Numbered from the stretch's first letter, positions 38,186 through 48,941 are shown. The stretch: DNA of 64,000 nt from Campylobacter lari subsp. concheus (GCF_008245025.1 NZ_CP043426.1:930001-994000); one strand, 5' to 3'. Translations and numbers: made by a program. The notes: generated from the sequence alone by a model not told the origin.

Positions 38186-39477
38186 TTCTTCCCCTTTTTT
38201 TAAAGTTCATAAATTCTAATTCTACCACTTTTAAAATAATAAAAGCCTTTTTTTCTGCACTTTTATTGTCAAATTTTATTTATTTTTCTTTTTTTGAAAA
38301 TTTACTTTTTGAATTTATTTCACCATTTTTAAGTATATATGGTTTGATTTTATTGCTAAGAAATAAAAGTAAAATAGGATATTTTTATACCGGATTTTTT
38401 GTAGGAATTTTATGGTTTTGGTGGATAGTTTTATCATCAATTTATTTTGATTTAGCTTATTTAATTCCTTTAGAAATTATCTTAATCGGATTAATTTATG
38501 GATTATTATTTTTAATATGTTTTTTTCTTAAATATGATTTTTTAAGACTTTGTGGAATTTTTTTACTTAGTTTTGTTCATCCTTTTGGATTTGATTGGCT
38601 AAATTGGGGTGTTTTAAGTGTATATGGAATCTTTGATGCAAATTATCAAGGCATTATAGCTATGTTTTTGATTGCTTATTTTTATTATGAAAAATATATT
38701 TCAAGATATTATAAAATAGCAATCATTTTAATTCTTATTCTAATCGGAGCTCAATATAACCAAAAACAACCACAAACACTAAATTTAGACTATAAATTAA
38801 TTCAAACCAATATCTCCCAAGATCAAAAATTCATACAAGAAAATTTACAAACTCACTCTAAGGATATATTTTATCAAATCAATCAGGCCATAAAAGAAGG
38901 CAAAGAAGTAATTATTTTTCCTGAAACAGCTTTTGCCTTTGCTTTAAATAAAGCTCCAAGTTATTTACAAGCTTTAAAAGATTTATCAAAACAAATCATC
39001 ATCATCACAGGTGCTATAAGTACCACACCTAATCATCTATATAATAGTACTTATGTATTTGACAATGGCAATATACAAGTTTTTAACAAACACTATCTTG
39101 TACCTTTTGGAGAAGAAATTCCTATATTTAAAACCTTTTTTAAAAAATATCTTTTAAATATTGATGAATTTTCAAAAGGAAAGGAATTAAATCAATACAC
39201 TTTAAATAATCAACTCATCACTAATGCTATCTGCTTTGAAGCCACAAAAGAAAAACTTTACAAGCACTCAAAAATCATCGTAGCTATTTCAAACAATGCT
39301 TGGTTTAATTTTTCAAGTGAGTATAAATTACAAAATTTTCTAATGCGTTTTTATGCAAATAATTATAATGTAAGTATATATCATTCAGTTAATGGAAAAG
39401 AAAATACTGTAATTAAACCAAAAAAGATATTGATTTTAAAGATAAAAGAAAAACTTTTAAAGCAAAATGAAGCTTAA
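38155..39477 (+). CDS. lnt: Lnt, apolipoprotein N-acyltransferase
   Basis: Up to 440 residues. Hydrophobic N-terminal half with several membrane segments, then a nitrilase domain. Catalytic triad: Glu in IFPETAFAF, Lys in NKHYLVPFGEE, Cys in AICFEATKEK. It N-acylates lipoproteins in the inner membrane, and lipoproteins such as LptE and the thioredoxin-like protein in this window are likely substrates. The start is uncertain: ATG at 38155 has GAGG upstream but overlaps the yajC start by 31 bases on the opposite strand; a later start such as TTG at 38266 is possible. It shares a terminator with metK. Confidence 0.9.
   Translation: MKSKYFRFLPFLPLFLKFINSNSTTFKIIKAFFSALLLSNFIYFSFFENLLFEFISPFLSIYGLILLLRNKSKIGYFYTGFFVGILWFWWIVLSSIYFDLAYLIPLEIILIGLIYGLLFLICFFLKYDFLRLCGIFLLSFVHPFGFDWLNWGVLSVYGIFDANYQGIIAMFLIAYFYYEKYISRYYKIAIILILILIGAQYNQKQPQTLNLDYKLIQTNISQDQKFIQENLQTHSKDIFYQINQAIKEGKEVIIFPETAFAFALNKAPSYLQALKDLSKQIIIITGAISTTPNHLYNSTYVFDNGNIQVFNKHYLVPFGEEIPIFKTFFKKYLLNIDEFSKGKELNQYTLNNQLITNAICFEATKEKLYKHSKIIVAISNNAWFNFSSEYKLQNFLMRFYANNYNVSIYHSVNGKENTVIKPKKILILKIKEKLLKQNEA
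38219..38224 (-). promoter_or_regulatory. Candidate -10 box for the yajC-secDF run
   Basis: TAGAAT on the minus strand about 35 bases upstream of the yajC ATG; a second TAGAAT lies six bases closer (38218-38213). The region is within the 5' coding part of lnt, so the promoter would be inside a divergent gene. Confidence 0.4.
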
Positions 39478-39489
39478 AAGCTTCATTTT
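39464..39489. terminator. Bidirectional terminator between lnt and metK
   Basis: AAAATGAAGCTT / AAGCTTCATTTT, 12-bp perfect inverted repeat with a 2-base centre (in RNA an 11-bp stem with a 4-base loop), overlaps the ends of both convergent genes. A/T tracts flank both sides. Confidence 0.8.
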
Positions 39490-40681
39490 ATAATGCTTTA
39501 AATTCATCAAGAGCGTCTAATTTTTCCCAAGGATAATCAGCCTGACCTACTTGACCACGAGCAGCTACATCAGCATACATAAAGGTATCTTTACTTGGTT
39601 TATCAAGATTGAATTTATTTTTAATCCAATTTGGAGTTAATGGGAAAGTTTTCATTACAAAATCACTTAAAATATCATCATTTAATCTTGTGTTTGTTCC
39701 CATACAATCCACACTAACAGAAGTTGGTTTAGCTACGCCTATAGCATAAGAAAGCTGCACTATGCACTTTTTAGCAAGACCTGCGGCTACGATATTTTTA
39801 GCAAGCCATCTTGCAGCATAAAGCCCACTTCTATCAACCTTAGTATAATCTTTAGAAGATTGTGCCCCTCCACCTATTGGAGCATAGCCACCAAAACTAT
39901 CTACTATAAGTTTTCTTCCTGTTAAACCACTATCATGTAATGAACTGTGATTTACATATTTTCCCGTTGGATTGATTAAAATTCTTGTTTTTTCTGGACA
40001 AAAAAGCTCTTTTGGTAAATTTGAATCCAAAATCAAATCCATCACCAAAGCTCTTAAATCTTCTATTTTCATACTTTCAACACAAGGAGCTGAAACTACA
40101 ATAGTATGGATACTTTGAGGTTTACAATTTTCAAAATTTTCTTTATTTACATAATCAATTGTCACTTGAGTTTTAATATCCACTCCAAGTTTATCAGGAT
40201 TGTTTTTTGCAAACTCATATACTTTATCACAAAGCATTCTAGCATAAGAAATAGCTGCTGGCATATATTCTTTTGCTTCATTGCTTGCAAAACCAAACAT
40301 TATACCTTGGTCACCCGCACCAATTTCTCCATCTTCTTGATCAACACCTTGATTAATATCAGGACTTTGTTCATTTAAAAATACCATTACATCTAAATCA
40401 TCAGGATGCAAACATTGCTTTTTACTAAAATGTGGATGCCCATCATAACCAATATCTACTAGAGCTTTTTTTACAATATTTTCATAATCTTGTTTTTCTA
40501 GCTTATATTTTGATTTAATCTCACCACCAATTACTACTTTATTTCCTGCTACAAAAACCTCACTAGCAACCCTTGAGTCTTTATCATGAATTAAAAAAGC
40601 ATCCACTATAGAATCAGCTATAATATCAGCACATTTATCAGGATGTCCTGCGCTAACAACTTCAGAAGTAAATAAATACAT
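39488..40681 (-). CDS. metK: MetK, S-adenosylmethionine synthase
   Basis: 397 residues from the ATG at 40681. An upstream in-frame ATG at 40702 would add MIRNIQN, but AAGGAATATTCAAAAT lies just before the second ATG, and the family normally begins YLFTSEVVSAGHPDK. Other signals: GAGDQGIMFGFA, the P-loop-like GGAQSSKDYTKVDRSG, and LTGRKLIVDSFGG. It makes S-adenosylmethionine from methionine and ATP. Divergent from sstT, with a mirrored promoter pair in the gap. Confidence 0.97.
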   Translation of the reverse strand: MYLFTSEVVSAGHPDKCADIIADSIVDAFLIHDKDSRVASEVFVAGNKVVIGGEIKSKYKLEKQDYENIVKKALVDIGYDGHPHFSKKQCLHPDDLDVMVFLNEQSPDINQGVDQEDGEIGAGDQGIMFGFASNEAKEYMPAAISYARMLCDKVYEFAKNNPDKLGVDIKTQVTIDYVNKENFENCKPQSIHTIVVSAPCVESMKIEDLRALVMDLILDSNLPKELFCPEKTRILINPTGKYVNHSSLHDSGLTGRKLIVDSFGGYAPIGGGAQSSKDYTKVDRSGLYAARWLAKNIVAAGLAKKCIVQLSYAIGVAKPTSVSVDCMGTNTRLNDDILSDFVMKTFPLTPNWIKNKFNLDKPSKDTFMYADVAARGQVGQADYPWEKLDALDEFKAL

Positions 40682-40714
40682 ATTTTGAATATTCCTTATC
40701 ATAAAAATTCTAGC

Positions 40715-40780
40715 TTTATTCTAACATAAGCTAGCTTAAAAATAAAAAAGCTTATTTAAGCTTTACTTTGTTAGAATAAA
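40715..40780. promoter_or_regulatory. Mirror-image divergent promoters of metK and sstT
   Basis: The 12-base arms TTTATTCTAACA (40715-40726) and TGTTAGAATAAA (40769-40780) are perfect reverse complements. Each contains an outward-facing TGTTAGAAT, a TGN-extended -10 box: one reads toward metK, the other toward sstT. Between them lie two smaller palindromes, AAGCTAGCTT (40728-40737) and AAAGCTTATTTAAGCTTT (40747-40764). Confidence 0.7.
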
Positions 40781-40813
40781 TTAAAAATTTATCACTACAA
40801 AAAAAGGTAAGAA

Positions 40814-42040
40814 ATGAGTTTATTTTCTTGTGCAATCAAACGCTATAAAGATGGAAATCTTATTTTGCAAATTTGCATAGGTATTGTTTTAGGAATTTTA
40901 GTAGGTATTTTTTCTAAAGATTTAGCTATTTTTGCAAATATTTTTGGTGCTTTATTCACAGGAGCTTTAAAAGCTATAGCACCAATTTTAGTTTTTATTT
41001 TAATCTTAACAACTATTTGCACAAAAGAATTTAATCATGGAAGCGAGAAAATAAAGCATATCATTTTCTTATATATATTTGGAACTTTTTTAGCTTCTTT
41101 AAGCGCAGTTAGTATAAGTTTTATCTTTCCTGTAGAATTAGTATTAACCGATATTGAAAAAGCTTCCACTACAAGTCCTGCACATATAAGTGAAGTATTT
41201 AAAACCTTACTTTTTCAAATCGTAGATAATCCTATCCACGCTTTATCCTCGGGAAATTATTTAAGCATATTAGCTTGGGCTATAGGCGGGGGTTTTGCTC
41301 TAAGACATTGCTCAAATGACGCAAAGCAACTTTTTACTGATATCAACGAAGGCGTGTTAAAAATCGTTAAATTTATAGTCAAGCTTGCTCCTTTTGGAAT
41401 TTTTGGACTTGTAGCAAATTCAGTTGCTCAAACAGGAGCAGCAGGACTTTTAAGTTATATTAAATTATTAATAATTTTAGTTTTAACCATGTTTTTTGTA
41501 GCCTTTGTGATTAATGCTTTAATTGTTTTTGCTTATACGAAGAAAAATCCTTATCCTTTGATTTTTATTTGCTTAAAACATAGTGCTGTTTTTGCATTTT
41601 TTACAAGAAGTTCTGCAGCAAATATCCCTGTAAATATGGCACTTTGCTCTAAATTAAATATCAATAATAATTTATATAGTATCTCCATTCCACTAGGCGC
41701 TACGATTAATATGGCAGGAGCAGCTGTAACTATTGCTATATTAAGTCTTGCAGCAGCTCACACAGTAGGTATTGAAATAAATTTTTTACAAGCAATGCTT
41801 TTGAGTGTTTTAGCCGCATTTGCAGCTTGTGGAGCTAGCGGGGTTGCCGGAGGCTCACTTTTACTTATACCACTTGCTTGCTCTTTATTTAATATTGATT
41901 ATGACATAGCCATGCAAGTAGTTGCGGTTGGATTTATCATAGGGGTTATCCAAGATAGCGTTGAAACAGCTTTAAATAGCTCAACAGACGTTTTATTTAG
42001 CGCTATTTGTTCAGATAATGAGCTTAATTTAAAAATTTAA
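40814..42040 (+). CDS. sstT: SstT-type serine/threonine:sodium symporter
   Basis: 408 residues with about eight to ten hydrophobic segments and two re-entrant loops typical of the DAACS/EAAT fold. Signals: [33 protein letters not shown] (serine-rich re-entrant loop), [16 protein letters not shown] (NMAGAA being the family core), [20 protein letters not shown], and [16 protein letters not shown]. It imports serine and threonine with sodium. Serine is a major carbon source for Campylobacter. First gene of a 13-gene run. Confidence 0.94.
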   Translation: MSLFSCAIKRYKDGNLILQICIGIVLGILVGIFSKDLAIFANIFGALFTGALKAIAPILVFILILTTICTKEFNHGSEKIKHIIFLYIFGTFLASLSAVSISFIFPVELVLTDIEKASTTSPAHISEVFKTLLFQIVDNPIHALSSGNYLSILAWAIGGGFALRHCSNDAKQLFTDINEGVLKIVKFIVKLAPFGIFGLVANSVAQTGAAGLLSYIKLLIILVLTMFFVAFVINALIVFAYTKKNPYPLIFICLKHSAVFAFFTRSSAANIPVNMALCSKLNINNNLYSISIPLGATINMAGAAVTIAILSLAAAHTVGIEINFLQAMLLSVLAAFAACGASGVAGGSLLLIPLACSLFNIDYDIAMQVVAVGFIIGVIQDSVETALNSSTDVLFSAICSDNELNLKI

Positions 42041-42049
42041 GGAGGGCTT

Positions 42050-42928
42050 ATGAGACATTTAATCACTACAAAAGATTTTAACAATGATGAAATCTTGACT
42101 TTATTTAAAGAAGTAAAAGAATTTTTAGATGAAAAACCACGTACATTTTTAGAAGGAAAAAGCGTTACGACAATTTTTTTTGAAAATTCAACACGCACTC
42201 AATCAAGCTTTGAAACAGCCGCAAGAAGACTAGGTGCTAAAGTTTTAAAATTAGATGTTTCAAGAAGTAGCTCAAGTAAAGGTGAAACACTTTTTGACAC
42301 TGCTGCAAATTTAGATGCAATGGCACCAAGTGCTATTGTAGTTAGACACAAAAACTCGGGCGTACCTCATACTTTAGCAAATTATACTCATTGTCCTATA
42401 GTTAATGGAGGCGATGGCAAACATGCTCATCCCACCCAAGCATTACTTGATCTTTTTACTATAATGGAGCATTTTGATTACAATGTAAAAGGTAAAAAAA
42501 TAGCAATAGTAGGAGATATTAAAAACTCACGCGTTGCTGCTTCAAATTTAGAATTATTACCTCGTTTTGGTATTGATATCACCCTAGTAGCCCCACCTCA
42601 TTTTATGCCAAATTATCCTATTAAAAAAACAAATAAACTAAAAGAAGTCATTGATGATGTTAATATTATCATGAGTCTTAGAACACAAACCGAAAGACAC
42701 AATATTCCAACCTATGCATCGCTTAAAGATTATGCAAATGATTTTTGCATTAGCAAAGACTTAATAAAAGATAAAAATCTCATTATCTTGCACCCTGGCC
42801 CTGTACATAGAAACATTGATATTAGCGATGAAGTAATGGCTGATAAAAGATGTAAGGTTTTAACTCAAGTTAAAAATGGTGTTGCCATTAGAATGGCTGT
42901 ATTAAAAAAACTCATTTTAGAAAGCTAA
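42050..42928 (+). CDS. pyrB: Aspartate carbamoyltransferase catalytic subunit
   Basis: 292 residues. Carbamoyl-phosphate binding [20 protein letters not shown] (STRT core), [14 protein letters not shown], the aspartate-binding region [12 protein letters not shown], then [10 protein letters not shown] and [11 protein letters not shown]. It catalyses the committed step of pyrimidine synthesis. No regulatory subunit pyrI is adjacent. Starts 9 bases after sstT with AAGGAGGG, and is followed 4 bases later by pepF. Confidence 0.97.
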   Translation: MRHLITTKDFNNDEILTLFKEVKEFLDEKPRTFLEGKSVTTIFFENSTRTQSSFETAARRLGAKVLKLDVSRSSSSKGETLFDTAANLDAMAPSAIVVRHKNSGVPHTLANYTHCPIVNGGDGKHAHPTQALLDLFTIMEHFDYNVKGKKIAIVGDIKNSRVAASNLELLPRFGIDITLVAPPHFMPNYPIKKTNKLKEVIDDVNIIMSLRTQTERHNIPTYASLKDYANDFCISKDLIKDKNLIILHPGPVHRNIDISDEVMADKRCKVLTQVKNGVAIRMAVLKKLILES

Positions 42929-42932
42929 AATC

Positions 42933-44654
42933 ATGCAAAATTGGAACTTAAGTACATTATTTAAAGATGAACAAGAATTAAATCTTTTTTTACAAAAAAC
43001 CCAAGATGAAGCTTGTGAATTTAAAAAACAACTTGAAAATAATCTTCATAGTTTAGACCATGAGCAATTTTTGCAGGCTTTAAAAAATTATGAAGAATTA
43101 ATCTTAAAACTTTCTCACATACTAACCTATGTGTATTTAAATTTTGCTCAAGATACTACCAAAGGTGCTTTTTATGCAAAATATGAAAATTTGAGTAAAA
43201 AAATAGAAGAAAATCTTTTATTTTTTGAGCTTGAATTTTGCGAATTAAAAGAAGAAAAAAGCAAAACCTTCATTACATTTTGCAAAGATTATGAGTTTTA
43301 TTTAAATAATCTTATCAAACACAAAAAACACAATCTTTCCAAAAAAGAAGAAAGAATTATCCTAGCTCTATCAAGTACAGGTTCAAATGCATTTGCAAGA
43401 TTATTTGATGAAACCTTTAGTGCTTTAAAATTTAATTTTGAAGGACAGAAATTAAGCGAAGAAGAAATTCTAAGCAAGCTTTATGATAAAGATAGAAGTA
43501 TTAGAAAAAAAGCTTCAAAATGCTTTAGTAAAACTTTAAAAAAACAAAACAAACTTTTAGTATATATTTTCAATATGATTAAAAGTGAACTTGCTAGTAT
43601 TTGTGAGTTAAGATCCTATGAAAATCCTGAAACTCCAAGACATATAAGAAATCAAATTTCTAAAAAAAGTGTTGATGCGCTTATTAGTGCTAGCGAGAAT
43701 AGCTTTGATATTGTTTCTAAATTTTACAATGCAAAGAAAAAAATTCTAGGATATAAAAAATTAAAAGATTATGATCGTTATGCGCCTATTGGAAAGGAAA
43801 TGCAAGTTGATTTTGATCAGGGAAAGGATATAGTTTTAAAAGCCTTTGAAAAATTTTCTAAAGATTTTTATATGATAGCAAAAGAAGCTTTTGAGAATAA
43901 TTGGATTGATGTTTACCCTAAAGAATTTAAACAAAGCGGTGCTTTTTCTCACTCAAGCACACCACTAAGCCATCCTTTTATACTTTTAAACTATACCAAC
44001 CAAAGACGTGATCTTTTCACCCTAGCACATGAGCTAGGTCACACTATACATCAAAAACTTTCTTATAAAGTAAGTTTTTTAAATCAAGATACACCACTAA
44101 CTACAGCAGAAACTGCTTCAGTGTTTGCTGAAATGTTGATTTTTGATTATATTAAAGAAAATTTAGACAAAGAAGAGCTTTTATCTTTATATGCAGCAAA
44201 GATTGAAGATATTTTTGCTACTCTTTATAGACAGATTAATTTTACCACCTTTGAACGCAGATTTCATGCTAAAAAAGAAGAGTTAAGCACTCAAGAACTA
44301 AGTGAAATTTGGCTTGAAGAATCAAGAAAAATGTTTCAAGATAGCGTAGTTTTAACTAAAAACTATGGCCTTTGGTATTCTTATATACCACATTTTATAC
44401 ACTCTCCATTTTACTGCTATGCTTATGCTTATGCACAACTTTTAGTTTTAGCACTTTATGGTCTATACAAAAGTGGTAAATGTACTGATTTTACTTCAAT
44501 TTATATTGAGTTTTTAAGTAGCGGTGGAAGCAAAAGTCCAAAAGAACTTGTAGCTATGTTTGGCTTTGATATAGAAAGTGATGAGTTTTGGAATATAGGC
44601 TTAGAGCAAGTTAGAATACTAGTAGATGATTTTTTAAGGCTAAGCAATGATTGA
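42933..44654 (+). CDS. pepF: Oligoendopeptidase F-type M3 metallopeptidase
   Basis: 573 residues. Zinc site HEXXH as LAHELGHTIHQKL, with the third ligand Glu in TAETASVFAEM about 25 residues later, as in family M3. Other signals: HSSTPLSHPFILLNYTNQRRD and FYCYAYAYAQLLVLALYGLY. Cytosolic enzyme that hydrolyses short peptides. Ends with an 8-base overlap with the next gene. Confidence 0.94.
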   Translation: MQNWNLSTLFKDEQELNLFLQKTQDEACEFKKQLENNLHSLDHEQFLQALKNYEELILKLSHILTYVYLNFAQDTTKGAFYAKYENLSKKIEENLLFFELEFCELKEEKSKTFITFCKDYEFYLNNLIKHKKHNLSKKEERIILALSSTGSNAFARLFDETFSALKFNFEGQKLSEEEILSKLYDKDRSIRKKASKCFSKTLKKQNKLLVYIFNMIKSELASICELRSYENPETPRHIRNQISKKSVDALISASENSFDIVSKFYNAKKKILGYKKLKDYDRYAPIGKEMQVDFDQGKDIVLKAFEKFSKDFYMIAKEAFENNWIDVYPKEFKQSGAFSHSSTPLSHPFILLNYTNQRRDLFTLAHELGHTIHQKLSYKVSFLNQDTPLTTAETASVFAEMLIFDYIKENLDKEELLSLYAAKIEDIFATLYRQINFTTFERRFHAKKEELSTQELSEIWLEESRKMFQDSVVLTKNYGLWYSYIPHFIHSPFYCYAYAYAQLLVLALYGLYKSGKCTDFTSIYIEFLSSGGSKSPKELVAMFGFDIESDEFWNIGLEQVRILVDDFLRLSND

Positions 44655-45093
44655 TAAAATTTTAAATAATAAAAATTTTATAAGTTTAATGCAAAAAAGC
44701 ATTTATGAATGTTTACAGATTTTAATCCAAGAAGATATTGAGTTTAATATCATTGTAAATACTAAATTTGTTACACTCGAACCTCCTTTGCCACCAGAAT
44801 TAGATGTAGTGAGTAAAAATCCTTATTGTCTTTTTGCGCTTGGTGGCTATACTTTTAAATCCATAGTTTTAAAAAATGAACATATAGAATTTCATGCAGG
44901 TTTTGGGCCTGATGATTTTGCAACTTTTGTGAAAGTGGATTTAGGAGCAATTACTCAAATCCAAGTTGAAGATAATATCATTTTTGTTAATTTTTCAAAC
45001 TATTTCAAAAAGCAAAATGATCAAAAATTAAAAGAAAAATCCATGAATGCTTTTTTAAATAATCCTAACAATAAAGATTTATTTAAAAAATGA
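44647..45093 (+). CDS. Conserved hypothetical protein; possible SspB-like fold
   Basis: 148 residues, soluble. I do not recognise it with certainty. The pattern EFNIIVNTKFVTLEPPLPPE, then IEFHAGFGPDDFATFVKVDL and ITQIQVEDNIIFVNFS, broadly resembles the order in SspB (hivVda..gV.vP.e..., i.FnARFgG....v.vP..aV.aIya.en..G..F), a ClpXP adaptor for ssrA-tagged proteins. Overlaps pepF by 8 bases and uvrD by 4. It lies in the same run as smpB, clpS and clpA, which makes the idea attractive but does not prove it. Confidence 0.55.
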   Translation: MIDKILNNKNFISLMQKSIYECLQILIQEDIEFNIIVNTKFVTLEPPLPPELDVVSKNPYCLFALGGYTFKSIVLKNEHIEFHAGFGPDDFATFVKVDLGAITQIQVEDNIIFVNFSNYFKKQNDQKLKEKSMNAFLNNPNNKDLFKK

Positions 45094-47153
45094 GTTTTTT
45101 CGAAGGTTTAAATGATAACCAAAAAGAAGCTATCATGCATATTGATGGAGCTATGCTGATACTAGCAGGCGCAGGTAGCGGAAAGACTAAAACCATTACC
45201 ACTAGACTTGCTTATTTAATCGATCATGTAGGTATTCCTGCGCAAAATACCCTCACACTAACCTTTACAAATAAAGCTGCTAATGTAATGAAAACAAGAG
45301 CCTTAGCACTTTTACAAGATCAAAATTTGCACAATCCCCTTTTATGCACTTTTCATAAATTTGGCTTGTTATTTTTAAGACTTTATAGCGAAAGAATTAA
45401 TAGAGCAAATAATTTTGTCATTATTGATATAGATGATAAAAAGAAAATACTAAAAGATTTAGCTAGTGAAAATTTACAATGCTCTTTAGCAAGCATAGGT
45501 GCTTATATTTCAAATTTTAAAAATCAAAGCAAAAGCGCTCAAGAAATACGCAAAGAATTAGAATTTTTAAAAGATGAAAAAAACAAAAATTACGAAGAAA
45601 TCGTTCATTTATATGAACAATATGAGCATTTTTTAATCCAAAATAATTTCATGGATTTTGATGATTTACTCATGCTAACTAATAAAATTTTAGAAGATGA
45701 ACAATTTGCAAAAGAACAAAGTCAAAAATATGCCTATATAACAGTAGATGAGTATCAAGATACCAATGTCTTGCAATATCAAATTCTAAAAAAACTTTGC
45801 ACTTCTCATGAAAATATTTGCGTGGTGGGTGATGATGATCAAAGTATCTATGGTTGGCGTGGGGCTAAAATAGAAAATATTTTAAATTTTAAAGAGCAAT
45901 TTAACAATGTAAAATTAGTCAAACTAGAGCAAAACTACCGCTCAACTAGCGCTATTTTACAAGCTGCAAATGAACTTATAGAGCACAATAGAAAAAGACT
46001 AGGAAAAACTTTAATTTGCACCAAAGATAAGGGCGAAGAAATTACAATTTTACAAAATGATGATGAAAAAATTGAAAGTTTTAAGGTTTCAAGAGAAGTT
46101 TCAAAACTTTTAAACTCAGGGATTAATCCTAGTGAAATAGCCATACTTTATAGAGTAAATGCTCTATCTCGTGCTCTTGAAGAAGCTTTTAGCAAAGAAA
46201 AAGTTCCTTTTAAATTGCTAAGTGGAATTCGTTTTTATGAAAGAGCTGAGATTAAAGATATTATTTCTTATTTAAGATTACTTTCAAATTTAAATGATGA
46301 TTATTCTTTTAAACGCATTATCAACCGCCCTAAAAGAAACTTTGGCAATGCAAGTTTAGAAAAGCTAGAAAATTATGCCAAAGAAAATCATTTATCCTTA
46401 TTTGAAAGTCTATGTGCTTTGCAAGGAAGTGGATTTTTTAGCAAAAAAACAGACAAAGAATTGGAAAAATTCATACTAAGTATACACAAAATCAGAGAAA
46501 AAGATGATTTACTTGCAATGATTTTAGCCTTAGAAGAAGAATTTAAAATCAAAGAATTTTATAAAGATAACCCAGAAGGTGAAGATAAACTTTTAAACAT
46601 AGACGAACTTTATGCTAATTTAAAAGATAAAATCACTCATGGAGATTATAATGGCTTAGATGATATTTTAAATGAAATTTCTTTACTCAATGAGCAAGAT
46701 GGACTTGATAAAGAAAGTATTTGTATTATGAGTATTCACGCAAGTAAAGGACTTGAGTTTGATTATGTTTTTATCATAGGCTTAGAAGAAGGGTTTTTTC
46801 CACTCACTAGCGAATCAAGCAATATAGAAGAAGAAAGAAGACTTGCTTATGTAGCAATCACTAGAGCCAAGAAAAAACTTTATTTAAGCTATGCTAATTC
46901 TAGATTTTATAAAGGAAGTCGCACAAGATTAGAAAAAAGTAGATTTTTTGGCGAGAGTAATGTAATCAAAAAAGAATTAACACTAGATCATCAAAAAAAT
47001 TGCTACAAAAAAGGCGATTTAATCAAACATAAAATTTTTGGCATAGGTAGAGTTACTGGGGTAAGTAAAATAGGAGCTGAAGAAAAACTCACGATTAATT
47101 TTGGAGGCATAGAAAGAATGATAATGTCAAGTTTTGTGGAAAAAGTAATATGA
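45090..47153 (+). CDS. uvrD: UvrD/Rep/PcrA-type superfamily 1 DNA helicase
   Basis: 687 residues. Motifs: Q motif LNDNQKEAI; Walker [12 protein letters not shown]; Ia [78 protein letters not shown]. The C-terminal [15 protein letters not shown] resembles the Tudor-like tail of PcrA/UvrD that contacts RNA polymerase. It unwinds DNA 3' to 5' in repair. Overlaps both neighbours by 4 bases. Confidence 0.95.
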   Translation: MSFFEGLNDNQKEAIMHIDGAMLILAGAGSGKTKTITTRLAYLIDHVGIPAQNTLTLTFTNKAANVMKTRALALLQDQNLHNPLLCTFHKFGLLFLRLYSERINRANNFVIIDIDDKKKILKDLASENLQCSLASIGAYISNFKNQSKSAQEIRKELEFLKDEKNKNYEEIVHLYEQYEHFLIQNNFMDFDDLLMLTNKILEDEQFAKEQSQKYAYITVDEYQDTNVLQYQILKKLCTSHENICVVGDDDQSIYGWRGAKIENILNFKEQFNNVKLVKLEQNYRSTSAILQAANELIEHNRKRLGKTLICTKDKGEEITILQNDDEKIESFKVSREVSKLLNSGINPSEIAILYRVNALSRALEEAFSKEKVPFKLLSGIRFYERAEIKDIISYLRLLSNLNDDYSFKRIINRPKRNFGNASLEKLENYAKENHLSLFESLCALQGSGFFSKKTDKELEKFILSIHKIREKDDLLAMILALEEEFKIKEFYKDNPEGEDKLLNIDELYANLKDKITHGDYNGLDDILNEISLLNEQDGLDKESICIMSIHASKGLEFDYVFIIGLEEGFFPLTSESSNIEEERRLAYVAITRAKKKLYLSYANSRFYKGSRTRLEKSRFFGESNVIKKELTLDHQKNCYKKGDLIKHKIFGIGRVTGVSKIGAEEKLTINFGGIERMIMSSFVEKVI

Positions 47154-47968
47154 ATAAACTTTTTGTAGCTTACAAACCAAGTGGAATAAGTTCTAATGCT
47201 TTTTTAGGCAAACTGAAGAAAAAATATAAAAACAAAAAAGCAGGTTTTTCAGGAACACTTGATCCTTTTGCAAAAGGTGTTTTGCTTATAGCCTTTGATC
47301 AATACACAAAACTTTTTCGCTTTTTTGATAAAAATCCAAAAGTTTATAAAGCAACACTTTGGCTAGGCGTGTATTCACTAAGCCTTGATAATCAAAACAT
47401 CAAAGAGATCAATCTTATAAATGCCTTTAATAAGCAAATTTTAGAACAAATTAAAAATGAACTTTTAGGTAAAATCACCTACACCCCACCCGCATTTTGT
47501 GCAAAAAAAATAGATGGAGTGCGCTCTTATGAGCTTGCAAAAAGAGGTTTTGAAGTCAATTTAAAACCCTGCGTTATGGAAATTTTTTATACTAAAATTT
47601 TACATTACAATCATCCTTTTTTAACTATAGAAATAGCAGTTAGTGAGGGTTCTTATATACGCTCTTATTGTGAATTATTTGCTAGAAAACTTGGTATTAA
47701 AGCCACACTCAGCTCACTAGAGCGTTTAAGCGAGGGAAGGTTTTTTTATGAGAATGAAAAAGAGTTAAATCCTTTAGCTTATTTAAATCTTAGAAAAAAT
47801 ACGATAAAATATCCCCAAAAATTACACAATGGACAAAAAATATTTTTGGACGATTTGGAAATTCAAGAAGAAGGTAGCTATATTTTAGAAGAAAAAGATT
47901 TTTTTTCTATCATTTCTATCCAAGATAATCAAGTGCAATATTATTTAAACAAGGTATTAAAATGTTAA
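47150..47968 (+). CDS. truB: TruB, tRNA pseudouridine-55 synthase
   Basis: 272 residues. Catalytic Asp38 in [28 protein letters not shown] and [18 protein letters not shown] support TruB. It isomerises U55 in the T loop of tRNA. Overlaps uvrD by 4 bases and csrA by 7. Confidence 0.96.
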   Translation: MNKLFVAYKPSGISSNAFLGKLKKKYKNKKAGFSGTLDPFAKGVLLIAFDQYTKLFRFFDKNPKVYKATLWLGVYSLSLDNQNIKEINLINAFNKQILEQIKNELLGKITYTPPAFCAKKIDGVRSYELAKRGFEVNLKPCVMEIFYTKILHYNHPFLTIEIAVSEGSYIRSYCELFARKLGIKATLSSLERLSEGRFFYENEKELNPLAYLNLRKNTIKYPQKLHNGQKIFLDDLEIQEEGSYILEEKDFFSIISIQDNQVQYYLNKVLKC

Positions 47969-48189
47969 TTTTATCAAGAAAAGAAAATGAAAGTATAAAA
48001 ATCGGAGATGATATAGAAATCAAAGTAGTTCAAACAGGTAAAGGCTATGCTAAAATAGGCATCGAAGCTCCAAAGTCTTTAATGATACTACGCAAAGAGC
48101 TTATCGAGCAAGTAAAAAGTGAAAATTTACATGCAATTAGCGATGAAACGATAAAACTTGATGATCTGAGTAAAAAGCTTAAAAAATGA
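47962..48189 (+). CDS. csrA: CsrA, RNA-binding translational regulator
   Basis: 75 residues. [22 protein letters not shown], then [18 protein letters not shown] match the five-strand CsrA dimer, with R44-like Arg in ILRKEL. It binds GGA motifs in leaders; in Campylobacter it acts on flagellin mRNA and is antagonised by FliW (not in this window). C-terminal tail of about 15 residues exceeds E. coli CsrA. Embedded between truB and ispE with overlaps on both sides, so it is probably coregulated with the long run. Confidence 0.97.
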   Translation: MLILSRKENESIKIGDDIEIKVVQTGKGYAKIGIEAPKSLMILRKELIEQVKSENLHAISDETIKLDDLSKKLKK

Positions 48190-48941
48190 AAGCTTACGCA
48201 AAAGCTAATATTTTTTTAAAAATCATAGGAATTGATTCAAAATCATATCATTTATTGCAATCACGCTTTGTTTTGTTAAAAGATATTTTTGATGAGTTAA
48301 GCTTTAGTGATACAAAAACCAAAGAAGGGTTTGAAATCACTGGAAATTTTACCCAAGATATCATCATACACAAAGCTTATAAAGAATTAGAAAATTTAGG
48401 ATTTTCTAATGAATTAAATGAATTTTTTAAAGACAAAAGTTTAAAACTTATCAAAAATATTCCCATAGGTGGAGGTCTTGGCGGAAGCAGTACTGATGCG
48501 GTGACATTTTTACTTATGGTTAACGAAACTTTAAATTTAAAACTTAGTCAACAACAACTTGAACAAATCTGCCAAAAACTCGGTTCTGATTTAATCTTTT
48601 TTTTAAGTGGGTATAATAGTGCAAATGTTAGCGGTTGTGGTGAGATTGTAGAATATTTTGAAGATGATTTTAGCCAACTTGATTTTACTTTTCCGGCTAT
48701 TGAGTGTTCAAGTGCCAAAGTATATAAAGCATTTGATGAAAGCCCATATGATTTAAAAGCGAATTTAAATTTGACCAAAACACTTAAAACACTCAAAACA
48801 AGTGAAATTTTAGAGTATAAAAATACTGATTTAAACGACTTATTTGCTCCTTGTGTAAAAATTTATCCTAAAATGCAAACATTTCTTAATGAGGCTTATT
48901 TTTTAAGTGGAAGTGGAAGTGGAGTTTTTAAGGCTAAATAA
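48186..48941 (+). CDS. ispE: IspE, 4-diphosphocytidyl-2-C-methylerythritol kinase
   Basis: 251 residues of the GHMP kinase family. [15 protein letters not shown] at the N-terminus, then the ATP loop [19 protein letters not shown], and the C-terminal [12 protein letters not shown]. It phosphorylates CDP-ME in the non-mevalonate isoprenoid pathway. Overlaps csrA by 4 bases and shares a base with smpB. Confidence 0.95.
   Translation: MKAYAKANIFLKIIGIDSKSYHLLQSRFVLLKDIFDELSFSDTKTKEGFEITGNFTQDIIIHKAYKELENLGFSNELNEFFKDKSLKLIKNIPIGGGLGGSSTDAVTFLLMVNETLNLKLSQQQLEQICQKLGSDLIFFLSGYNSANVSGCGEIVEYFEDDFSQLDFTFPAIECSSAKVYKAFDESPYDLKANLNLTKTLKTLKTSEILEYKNTDLNDLFAPCVKIYPKMQTFLNEAYFLSGSGSGVFKAK

Noticed and set aside
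40682..40702. Longer metK start (adds MIRNIQN)
   Set aside because: The ribosome site AAGGAA lies between the two ATGs and the family starts at the second one.
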